This document shows positions 23,718-35,475 of a stretch of DNA of 64,000 bases, piece after piece. Made by a program: the position numbers and the translations under genes. Under the pieces are notes generated by a model. It saw only the letters and a list, made by a program, of their open reading frames with translations, had not been told where the DNA came from and made no database searches. Location: positions 21,391,626-21,455,625 of the forward strand of contig NC_063261.1 of the NCBI RefSeq assembly GCF_019578655.1, written 5' to 3'. The first letter of the stretch is position 1. Every line of letters begins with the position of its first letter. The stretch is from Ricinus communis. Its lineage: Eukaryota > Streptophyta > Magnoliopsida > Malpighiales > Euphorbiaceae.

Positions 23718-26690
23718 CAAGGAAAATAAAAATGTAAAAGCATGGAACTGTCAATTACTCTTTATATATTTTATTCTTTATAATTATATGATGACAGTAT
23801 TTAAAAAGTTACAAGTATGTAACTTGAAAATGTACTGATCTATCTATAGAGAAAGAATGACAAACTGGTTTCCATGACACCCAGATTCTCATTTTCTTTT
23901 ACATTTTTGAACAAAGTATACTTTAGCAACCATAAGTTCTTATATATTGCTTAAATTCTAGATAATTCTGATGGGCATTGCTGTTGCTTTCTGTCAAACC
24001 CAGTTTCCTAGCACCTTCATTTTTACTTTTTTTTTTTTTTCTTTCTTCAGTTTATTGAAAGTCCTAGCATACCTAACAAAGGAAGATTAATTGTCCTTCA
24101 TTGGAATATTTACTTTCATACTAAGACTATGACAATGGTGAAAACATTGCTCATAGGATAGTTTAAAGAAACTGTTGTAAGAAAGCATAAATCCCCAGCC
24201 ATTTAAAGTGGTAAAGCTAATGTGAACTCTTAAGGATACAAAAATACGAAAAGAAAGAAAAAGGGTCTGGTATAGATTAAATTATATAAATTCATAGCAT
24301 TTACATATATTCCTATAATTTTTAAATTCATGAAATATCTTACATTTTGAAAATCCTGTGTATTTTGTGCATATACTGAAAAAAAAAATTATGTAACATT
24401 TTTGGAATTAGATCACATGAGATATTGTCTGTTCTGGCCCCCACTGGCCTCACAGTTTTATCCCTTTAGCAGGTTTGAGAATTTCCCAGGAAGTCATCCA
24501 TCCTAAAATTTCAGAAAGCATATTTAACCAAAAGGGACAAGTAACCAAAATGCATATCATTTGATTAGTTCCAATTCTTTACATATATGGTATCTTCATT
24601 ATCCGCCTTATTTCAATATGCAATTCGATTCATTCATGTACCATCGTACCTTAGAATGCTGCCAGAAGCTGCTCTTTATCTATGCATTCTATCCTTGCCC
24701 TGGTGTCCATTTTCTGCGCTCGTCGGATCATTTCTCTAAGCCAGACTGTCACAAATTATTTCTCTAATTAATAATTAAATGATATAAGTGAATTAGCTTC
24801 TTATAAATGGGAAAAATTCTAGCTAAATATTGAAGTAGAAAGTTGATATACACATCAATACAAAGTCCATTTCAAGTATCTCTCTAATGTATTGTCCACA
24901 AAATAATAAGTATCTCTAACCAACATGGTGTAAAGAAATTTGTGTTTAGGCCCAACAAATCCTTAGAACATAATGTGATCAATTAATTATTTACAACCTA
25001 ATGAGGACTTGAGGAGGACCTTTTTTTTTTTATTTGCATATCTTTAAGTTTGATTTAAATCTTTAGGTTTGGTCCAAAATTAACCTAAGACTCAAGAATT
25101 CTCCACCAGCTGCATCATTATACCTTATTTAGTTTAAACTATTCAAGCAAAATGATTATTGTTGACTGAGATGAAACATGGAGCATGGCTTAGTTGCTTT
25201 TGAATGTGTCGGTTTGTGTTAAAATCAATAATAATTTGTCCCCAATATTTTAGGCCTTTTTACAAGGTTAAATAATGCAAATACTTTTCGGCATGCCCTG
25301 AAAATGAGGCGAGTTGCATATCCAATGATAGTGTGAAAAGGACAATATCCTTATAGCCCTGTTATACATGTTTCTTCAATGGATAGGAAATAATTAATTA
25401 GCCCTTTCTTTTTCTAAATTTAATATAATTTTTTTAATTTTCACAATATTATATATAAATTTTTAAATTTTATAATTCAATACATCTGTTAAAAATTCGA
25501 TACCTGAAATTGATTATACCCATATAGGCTCTATGTTAAAACTTTCAATTTATCTAATTTTGAAGAATTATATTGCTTGACGCTTTCTACGGGTCAATTA
25601 TGACTCGACTTTTGGTATATTGGTGTTTATTTTCTTAATAGTTTCCAAAATTTCAGTTGAAGAAATTATAAATTGTAAAAGTTGAACAATAAATAAAGGC
25701 CTAATTACACTTGATTAATTGTTCTTGCCTTTTTCTAATTTGTATAGTATTGTATTGAGGTGGCATCAAACTCAATTTTCAAGTATAATGTCCTGTATCA
25801 TATAATTTACGTTATATTTGGTTGAAATTTATAAATTTTTTGACTTAATATTAAAATTTCAATCTAAAATGTCATGATGAAGATTAAACTCAATAACTTA
25901 CATAATTAACTTATAGAATTTGTTGAATCCTTGTTTTAGTGCACGATTACTGAAACCTAACCATGAATGCTTTTTATCTAGATCTTACCCATTAATTATA
26001 ATAATAAAGATCATTATATAAAAAAAAAAACCCTTAATAGTTGATTGATTGAATGTTATCCCTTTCTTTCTTTCTCCCTCTTTTTTAGAAAAATGACTTC
26101 CAGGGAAATGAAAGGCACAAAGTCCAGATTATGACCTTAATACATCTAACTAAAATTAACTTCTTATTGGGTGGAACTTGGTGATTAAGAATTACAAGTC
26201 TATTACTATACATGCACATGCATGTAATGCCTTTGTTTAAAAGAAATAACTGAAAGAGATGCATTTGTGTCTAGAAATGGAACTTTTAGATGACTTAGGG
26301 ATGGCCTTTGGCAAGCTACACTATCCCAAGAACCCACATAACTATCTTTTCTGTTTAGACTTTGAAGTAAGTTTTGATGGAAAAGAATGTGTTTTGACTA
26401 ATTTTATGGATGCTAGCTAGCCCTATATTATAAAATAAACAATTCAGTATATAAAAAGTTGATATAATTGGACTGCTGTTTTACTCACACCTTAGAATAA
26501 TAACTATACTTTGTCAAATGTGTATATTAAGATAATTGCAAAATCCCCAAATGTCAATCTTTTAGGAACTATACCATTAATTTAATTAAAAAAATTCATA
26601 TGACAAGAACCCATAAAACCATTTTGATTATTAATCACCAAAATAAAACATTATAGTGATGATAGTTTTGTTGAATTTAATCACCTAATG

Positions 26691-26919
26691 AAGACTTATG
26701 AAACAAGCATTCAGAGAAAATTATACTCTAATTTTCTTTCTTCAGTTTTTCATAGGTTAGTGGGTGCAACAAAGCTAACAACCTTGATGGTGTTAAGCTA
26801 AATTTAAGTGTCTTTTGGACCTTGTTATTTGACCACTTGGCTTCTCTCTGAACCTAATATGTCTAGCCAGCATAAAAAAACACTACCCTTCTCTCTCTTG
26901 CTAATTCTTGTTATAAATA
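26691..26919 (+). promoter_or_regulatory. Proximal promoter of the first laccase
   Basis: A TATA box (TATAAATA, 26912-26919) lies 62 bases before the ATG. Three upstream blocks recur in the same order in the promoter of the second laccase. Block 1 is AAGACTTATGAAACAAGCAT (26691-26710). Block 2 is TAGTGGGTGCAACAA (26758-26772). Block 3 is GACCACTT (26831-26838) followed by AACCTAAT (26851-26858). GACCACTT overlaps a W-box-like TTGAC. Confidence 0.6.
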
Positions 26920-26980
26920 CAGCCTCCCTTTCTCTCACTCTCTAAACCATCACTCTAAGCAAATCCATTAGCTCTAAAAC

Positions 26981-29900
26981 ATGGAGTCCCTAACCCACAT
27001 TTTTGCTAATCATCTTTTAGCTTCCTTCTTAGGCCTTCTATTAGTCATTGCTTCTGCATTGTCCTCAGCCAATGCAACACCAATGACTCACAACCATGAG
27101 TTTGTTGTATGTCTTCTCCTTCATTGACTTGAAATTCTCTTCTTCTTCTTCTTCTTCTTCTTGGTTTACTAATCAGTTAATTAGATATATACTAAGCATT
27201 TTCTTGTACAGATTCAAGCAACGTCAGTGAAGAGGCTGTGCAAGACTCAAAATGTCATCACTGTTAATGGGATGTTTCCTGGACCAACACTAGAAGTGAA
27301 CAATGGAGACACTCTAGTTGTTACTGTTACCAACAGAGCTCAGTACAACGTTACCATCCACTGGTAATTGATTGACTGCGACCATTTCTGTTGAAGGGTT
27401 TATTCAAAAAAAGAAAAAAAGAATACTTTTACTTTTCAATCGTATAATCAAAATATTTCATCGAAAATATGCTAATCATATAGTTAAAAGCAACATGTTA
27501 GATGTACTTTTATATTATATTTTAAAAATTTAAAATTACGAATTTCACGTCCCAATCAAATAATTTTATTATACACTTAGAATACATATAAATTTTGTAG
27601 ATATAACGTTGTTGCTTCTTATCTTACAATGTTGCCATTTCTATACAGGCATGGTATCAGGCAAATGAGGACTGGATGGGCAGATGGACCAGAATTTGTA
27701 ACACAGTGTCCAATTAGGCCAGGAGGGACATACACATACAGGTTTACTATTCAAGGACAAGAAGGAACACTTTGGTGGCACGCTCATAGCTCATGGCTGA
27801 GAGCCACTGTTTATGGAGCTTTAATCATTCATCCAAAAGAAGGATCTTCATATCCATTCCCTAAGCCAAAGCGTGAAACACCAATTATTCTTGGTAATTA
27901 ATAGCTATAAAAATATTAAAAATTATATACTTTCCGTATAATCTAATTATTTTGCGCTAAAAAAGCTATCAACTGGCCACGAACATATTCGCATGAAAAA
28001 CGATAATAGTATGATTATATATGTTGATGATGATTCATTAATTAGGTGAATGGTGGAATGCAAATCCCATTGATGTTCTGAGGGAAGCAACAAGAACAGG
28101 AGGGGCACCAAATGTTTCTGATGCGTACACCATTAATGGTCAACCTGGTGATCTTTACAACTGTTCTAGCCAAGGTTTGCTTTCTAAACCAATTCTTAGC
28201 CATGTATTTGCAAGGGCATCAGCTAATAATCAACTTTAATTTTGTCTTTACTAACTTGATTAACATCTAAGGCAAAAGCTTTTAGATGTTGTGGAGCCAC
28301 GAAATTAATGGTATAAAGTGGTTAGACCATCTTATTCCCAGTCTTTCCTATTTTTTAAAATAGCAGATGATTAATTTATTATTTTAACTAATATATGAGT
28401 GAAATCGAACCGAACCGATAATATATATGGTGTTTTTTTCTTTTTTCTTTTTATTTCTAAAAATTTTCATTGTAATGCCCTTCATCAATTATATAAAAAG
28501 TGCACATTAGAGGAAGTAGAACAAATATCATATCAATTGGACTGCTAGAATCACTAGTAACATGCTCATATTGGGTTGTTAGAAAAGGTTGTCCTAGTGG
28601 CAAAAAGTGGCTTCAAGCATGGAGATTTTAGAGTAATAAACAATTGATTGATAACAAATTGGTCAATGTATAAAATCAACACAAACGAAGACCAATTAAA
28701 GTTACTTTTTTGTTTTCCCTTTTTTTCAGTTTAATTACTAAAGAAGAAAGCGATAAACTCTGTAGTTGGGCCATTCAATAAATTAGGTTAGACCCACCAT
28801 TCTCTCAACATGAGCCCACCAGACTCTCCCGCCAAGATTAACTGCCAACAGAAACTTGAATTCCAAATGCTAATTCTGCCTGCAATAAATCAAAAATCAA
28901 AGATTATAACCTATTTTCTTGGTTTATCTTGCAGATACTGTGATTGTTCCAATAGATTCCGGCGAGACAAACCTTCTCCGAGTCATCAATGCTGCAATGA
29001 ACCAACCACTTTTCTTTACTGTAGCTAACCACAGGCTCACAGTTGTTGGTGCTGATGCTTCCTACACAAAACCCTTCACCACCAGTGTCCTAATGCTAGG
29101 ACCTGGACAGACCACAGATGTTTTGATCTCCGGCGACCAGAAACCTGCCCGGTACTATATGGCAGCACGCGCATACCAAAGCGCCCAAAATGCCCAGTTT
29201 GACAACACTACTACTACTGCCATTCTTGAGTACAAATCTGCACCTTGTGCTGCCAAATACTGCTCATCAAACAAACCAATTATGCCACCATTACCAGCAT
29301 ATAATGACACAGCAACTGTCACTGCTTTTAGTACCAGCTTCAGGAGTCGTAACAAAGTCTTAGTCCCAACAGAAGTTGATGAAAATCTATTCTTTACAGT
29401 TGGTTTAGGACTCAACACTTGCCCCCCAAATTTTAACAAGTCTAGCCAATGTCAAGGGCCTAATGGAACAAGATTCGCAGCAAGCATGAACAATGTGTCA
29501 TTTCAACTCCCATCAAATTTTTCCATCTTACAAGCTCATCAGTTAGGAATTCCAAGAGTATTTACAACTGATTTCCCTGCCAGCCCACCATTAAAATTCG
29601 ACTACACAGGTAATGTCAGCCGATCATTATGGCAAGCTGTTGCTGGTACCAAGGTTTATAAACTGAAGTACGGATCAAGAGTGCAGATTGTGCTACAAGA
29701 TACAAGTATTGTCACATCTGAAAACCACCCAATTCACCTTCACGGATATGATTTCTATATCATTGCTGAAGGCTTTGGAAACTTTAATCCACAGACTGAT
29801 ACTTCTAAATTTAACCTTGTTGATCCACCTCTGAGAAACACAGTTGGAGTACCCGTTAATGGATGGGCAGTCATTAGATTCGTCGCGGATAACCCAGGTA

Positions 29901-30122
29901 AAAGAAAATCTTAAAAAATAAAATCGATCAAAATCATAAAAATATCTTAACCCGATTAAACTCAATAAATAATTCCTGTTTTCTTTTACAGGTGTCTGGT
30001 TAATGCACTGTCACTTGGATGTTCATATTACATGGGGCTTGGCCATGGCTTTCTTGGTAGAGAATGGAGTTGGTGTATTACAATCTATAGAAGCTCCACC
30101 AGAAGATCTGCCTCCATGCTAA
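26981..30122 (+). CDS. LAC12: Laccase, LAC5/LAC12 type (first of tandem pair)
   Basis: A secreted multicopper oxidase that oxidises monolignols or other phenolics in the cell wall. Six exons: 26981-27106, 27212-27363, 27649-27893, 28046-28174, 28935-29897, 29992-30122. The frame is continuous and gives 581 residues, a normal laccase length. A signal peptide covers about 1-32. Copper ligands are all present: H92/H94 (HWHG), H137/H139 (WWHAH), H482/H485/H487 (HPIHLHG), and H544-C545-H546 with H550. The residue ten after the Cys is Leu555, the axial position that goes with higher redox potential. Many N-glycosylation sequons are visible. The family member is inferred from close resemblance to LAC5/LAC12; the exact ortholog is not proven. 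Intron 1 carries a CTT repeat, and intron 4 is the longest (760 bases). The miR397 site seen in the second copy is degraded here (28984-29004). Confidence 0.93.
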
Positions 30123-33100
30123 GATCAATGATCAAAAGAATTCTATCCATTAATAATAGAATTAATCATCCCAACAATAACAAAGAGCTATTTTTTCTCT
30201 CTGATTGTTGTAATCTTAGTATAAGTGAGTTCAGCATGTTTTCCCTGCATTTGGGGGCTAGTTCTTGCTATTTTTCTTCTTTTATTTCTGATAGATAAAA
30301 GGTGGGTTCTAATAGTTTAGGTGTTGATTTAGATATAAACCTGCAGCCACCTTTCTTGCATTATAGTGATGTAATTTCATTTTCTATAGCTATTATTAAA
30401 CAAGAATTTTCAGTTATTATCCTCTGTTTCATATTCTTTTCTTCATCAACATTATAAATACAGGTGCAAAATATCAGTGAATGGAAAATATTTTTAATTT
30501 CAGATAAAACTAAGCCATTTTCAAGGAAAATAACATTATATATATAAATAAAAATAAATAAATTTATTAGTATATGATTTATCTCAATTCGGTGGTCGAC
30601 CGGTCATTAAAAAACTATGCAATGTAATTATTTTTATGAATATCTTTTATAATATTTCATATCACCACACAAGAAAATTATTTATTATACAATTAGGCAA
30701 TAGAAAAGAAGCCATTTTCCTAAAACATATTTCTCTGAGAAAATATTTTCTAGAAATTTGCCACTTGAAGGAAAAAATGAAGTTGAAGCTTGAAGTCAAC
30801 CAGGGACTGTATTGCAAATATCAAAAGGAAAGAGTACCTCCAAGGTGTCTCTCCTTTGATGATTCTGAAAGTGCATATTCTGTCTGTCCACCATTTTCAT
30901 GCTCCAAGCTATGATTATATACACCATTGGCTGATCATTAGCCATAAGAAAATCTCCTTTAAATTTGTTTGATTTCATGGTTAATCTTTCACTTCAAATA
31001 AACAAACAAATAATAATTCTTCTCTCATAATGAATCATGCATGCATATCACAATTCACATGCACATGGGCTCTAAATCTTCTTTTTTTTCTTTTTTTCTT
31101 TTTTTTCTCCTTTTGTCTTCTAGGTCTTTATATACTTGTTAATTTTGTCTTAGTACCAATTGGACCCACTTCATTAGCTGTATACAAAATCCAAGAAATG
31201 ATGGTGTTGGAGTTGCTCAGGCCACCTATTATCACCCAAATCATTTGCATTTAGAATTTGCCCATGATCTGAAACACATGAAAAGAAAGTAAAGGATGAA
31301 ATACAAGTGAACAGATCATGGCTTCATGCACCTGCATATAGTTCTTGGATATTGTTTTTTTCTTTCAGGTTTAATGTAATAAGTAATCCCACTAATAAAG
31401 CATTTAAATATCCATGAACTTTCACATAAAAAGTCACTAATTAGATTGCTAGATGAGTATTTGAGTTAAGTTAGATTCTTGTATCTATGCTCTTGTTCTT
31501 ACTCTCATACCTAATAGAGAAGTTAACAATCAACAAACTTCCAAAAAAATGGTATAAGGAATTTTGTCTTTTTTTTTTTTTTTCTTTAATAAGTATTTTA
31601 TTAGATCTTTGGAGAGAATATGTCACAGTAGAACCCTTTTTTAATTAAGTTTTGGAAATTGGATTTTTCTCAGAGCTTATGTTTGGTACACTTTGGAATG
31701 GAATGCAAATGAGGTTTAAATTCGAATAAAATTATGAAACAATTGGATATCAATTTTACTAAAATTTGACTATAGCAAATATAAATTGTCATGAGGGACC
31801 AAATGAAAAATTGGAATCCCATTTTAAGAATAAAATTATACTCCCAATTCTATATTGTACCAAACATGGCTTCAGAGTTGCTTAGTTTTTTTAACTATTT
31901 CTTTTTTAAATCTGACGACGAAATGTTTGCTTGATGACGATAATTAAAGCTCAACAGAAGCATTATCGATCTCCCTAGCTAAGTGAAGGTCATTGGGTTT
32001 GCAATTTTAACTCTTTCTGTAGCAAGTTTTAATTATATTTAACAAACACTATACCAAAAGGGTCATTTCTTTTTATAAATACATGCAATTGTGGCATTGC
32101 CAACCACTACTTAAAAGAATTGAATGGGTTAATTTCAGAACTATCATGCTGTTACAGTGGAGTTCATTGATGGGTTTTAATTGGTCTTTAAAGAAGGATT
32201 TGTTGTGTCCTTTATGGTATGTTTGGTGCAAATTTTATTTGCTGAAGTAGCAGTGCAAAACAACATCATTTTGTTGATCCATTTGAAGTGAACACATGAA
32301 TGGTGCAACCACTAGTGGTTATGGAGAGTGCTTTTGACGCATTTTTCCTTTCCTAGATTTTGGGGCTTAGGTTTGTTGTTGCCTACGTTCTTTACAACTT
32401 TCTTCTGTGCATTAGGGTTTTTAATTATTTACAAATTGATATACTAACATGCATGAATTCTTGTTTTATTATCATTATTGTTCTTAAAAAGAGAATGAGA
32501 TTTGATAATTGGCCAAATCTGAAATGTATGATTGCCTTCTACTCAAAATGACATGGTCGAAATGGGTGCTGAACACACCGTCCAAAGCCTCCTCAGTCAT
32601 TCTTTTTACCTTACATTCCAACAATGTACTCTTTAGAATTTACAACATGTTAAATTTGAACCCTTCTAGAACTAAATTGGAAAATTCAATAAAAGAAAAG
32701 ATCTTTATCGTGTTATAATGGCATTTATATAACTCAAATGATGATAAATAAGAAGAAAAGAATACTAAGTTATTATGGCCTATGTAAACGTTTTTAATTT
32801 CTACAATCACAGCTTCGAATTGTAAATTTCCTGTTAAATTGTCTCAGCTAAAAGTGATTATCAACATTGATTTTGATTTTATGTTTCCTTTTGGAAAAGG
32901 AAAAATGAGATATTGAGTATGATCTCTTTGAGGTCCACACTCATTAACATTTGTTTAAAGTTTGCACCCATTCATAACCACTAAAGAAAAATAGGAACCC
33001 AAGAAAGCAAGGACCAATATGCACATTGAAAATAATAATAATGATTACAATTACGATGACAAAATAAAGAAAAGGAAATTTGATGATAGACAAAGCACCA

Positions 33101-35201
33101 GAAAACTTTGACAAGGAATTCAATTCCTCTCTTATACAGGTTTTATTGATTTTGCCCACTTATACTATCTCAAGATTCTCGAAAGTCAATAACAAACTTT
33201 ACCAAACAAGTTGTTCTTTTTTTCCCTTCTCCATCTTGTTAACCTATCAAATTCCAAACCAGATTTCTTTCTTTATCTTTCTTGACATGCTTCCTTCCAA
33301 ATAGACTTTTTAGATGTTGTCCCTCTCCATGTTTTCATTGCAAGCTTTGCTCTTGTCCAAATTAACAGACTCCTAACTCCATTCCTTGGAATGTAAAGTT
33401 TTTTATTATATGAAAGAGCACTTGATGTTTGTATTATTTATATTTTTGCAAACCTACAGTACCAACAATATTATTTTACGAGAAATTTTTAGATAGATCC
33501 AGTTTATCATGTTATTTAAAGATAAATTTTATAGCGTATTTATTATCATTAACAACTTATAATTAAAAAATAATCAATAATAATATAATAATTAATAAAT
33601 AAAACCACATGTCACTGTGTAATTGATTTTAAATTTATCTAAAATTTTCTCATATTTCACGAATCAAAAGGCTTTCTTATAATACAAAATTATGTATCAA
33701 AACTGTAATTTAAATTTTTATTTTCTAATTTTTTATCTTAAAGAGATGATGATATAAATAATGACAATTTACCCACTATTGGATATTATCTAGTTCACCA
33801 ATCAAGAAAACACATGCATGAATGTGTATTTTGTTTTATTTAGCTAAATAATAAGAATTATTAATTGCTTCAACCCAACCATGTTCAATTATTGATCATG
33901 ACAAGTTAACTAATTCATAATATCATCAATCAGAATTTCCTATATTGAAGGTTTAATTTGTTGTTAGACCAACAAATATTTAGTACCACAAACAAAACAT
34001 TATTACAAATATTTTACACATCATGAGAAAGGCTTTTTTGCACTCAACTTTTTATTTTTATTTTTTATTTTTTTTCTTGCTTTTGAAGAACACATTGATT
34101 TAGTTTGGAGGGTCATTGTGGTCCACATTTAACAGATTGATTTATCTTGGGACTTGGCAGAATATCATCATCGTCTGAGGCTTGTACTTAAGGATGATGG
34201 AGTGAAAAGCATCAGTTGATCTAATCTTTGGTAGAACCAGTCACTAGCCTTTAACTCTTTGAACTAATAAAGTTGCTCCAGCATTTAATCTGATCTATTT
34301 GAAGTTATTTATAAATAATTATTAGTTGATCTGTTCAAAGAATAAATAATATTAGTTCGAAGTACATAAAAAGTTAATTGATTCAATTAGATATACAAAT
34401 CATTCAGTTTGTTTTAATTATAGTATATAATTCAGTATATGAATTAACATGTAATGTCTCCATTTAATTACTAAATTTTAACAAGAACTTGCACCAGTTG
34501 AACCAATTACAACGTATTTAATTTTTTATATTTATCATAAAAATGGTAACTTTTTTAATAAAAAAAATAATTTAAATTTAAATTTTTTATTAATTTTAAA
34601 TAATAAAATATATAGTAATTATTTAATATTAAAAATATTTATATATGTGTCAATTTTTTATTTATTATAATATATATATATTACTCAATAATTCTATTTT
34701 TAAGAGCAAACACACTCTTTTTAACCTAGATCTCCAATGTAAATTGGCATGTAAATTCTTGATTGGTACCTGTAAAATTACTGTGAAAAGGTGTGAGCAA
34801 ATATATCCCTTTTTACATGAAAGATACATTAGAAAAAACAAACAAGAAAATCAGGGTTTGACTTGGTAATTGTGCCAAATAATCAAGAAGTTGGATGCCT
34901 ACATCAGGATCTTCATTTGGAATTTGAAATAGAAAAGGAAGAGTTTGACTATTATATGCATGTCTTTCTTATGGTATTGGACTATTATGCTCATCATATC
35001 TTTTGTGTTTGTCTGTGTATATATACAAATATAAAAACATAAACAAGCTAAAACATTAATTACCCTTTCTCTACTTTACAGTTTAACTAAAAACAGCAAG
35101 GAAACAAACCCATATTTTTGTTTTTTCTTTACTAAAATAAAACATGAAATTAATTATGATTAATTATTTGTTGAAATAAATATATGGAAATATTATGTGA
35201 A
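30123..35201. other. Spacer between the laccases
   Basis: Beyond the 3' UTR of the first laccase I see no gene in about 5 kb. Short open frames (for example near 30800, 32400 and 33000) lack homology cues. Poly-T rich tracts lie near 31080-31115 and 31566-31585. One MITE-like element is listed separately. Confidence 0.55.
33478..33651. mobile_element. Candidate MITE with imperfect inverted ends
   Basis: The left end GAGAAATTTTTAGATAGATC and the right end, whose complement reads GAGAAAATTTTAGATAAATT, are imperfect inverted copies. They flank about 130 bases of AT-rich DNA that includes ACCACATGTCACTGTG. The layout matches small non-autonomous DNA elements common in plants. No certain target duplication is visible. 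Confidence 0.45.
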
Positions 35202-35392
35202 AAGACTTATGAAGCAAGCATATGAGAAGAAATTATTCACATTAATTTGCTAGTGGGTGCAACAACTCCTATAGTGTTGAACTAAGTTTTGCCTTTGGAA
35301 TCAGATGACCACTTCCCCCTTGATCAAAACCTAATCTTGCCAACCACAAACAACTCTTTCTCTATTTCTCCTTACATTCTTTCCTATATAAA
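35202..35392 (+). promoter_or_regulatory. Proximal promoter of the second laccase
   Basis: A TATA box (TATATAAA, 35385-35392) lies 83 bases before the ATG. The same ordered blocks as in the first copy are present: AAGACTTATGAAGCAAGCAT at 35202-35221 (one mismatch), TAGTGGGTGCAACAA at 35251-35265 (identical), GACCACTT at 35307-35314 and AACCTAAT at 35328-35335. A CCAACCACAAAC stretch near 35340-35351 resembles the AC-type elements of lignin genes; it is specific to this copy. Confidence 0.6.
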
Positions 35393-35475
35393 CACCTCTT
35401 CTTTGCCACACTCTCTTCATTGCATCACTTGCTTACAGAGGCCTTAGCTAAAGACAGAAGAAGAAAAAAAAAAAA

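Larger units (their letters stand above)
18143..26980. other. Long gene-free region between IMK2 and the first laccase
   Basis: I found no supported gene in 8.8 kb. The first 150-300 bases are the IMK2 3' UTR. The rest is AT-rich sequence with poly-T tracts (21429-21446, 24027-24040, 25021-25030) and repeats listed separately. The last few hundred bases are the laccase promoter. Confidence 0.55.

Noticed and set aside
30636..33304. Several 60-90 codon frames between the laccases
   Set aside because: They lack motifs, overlap on both strands and match AT-rich intergenic background.
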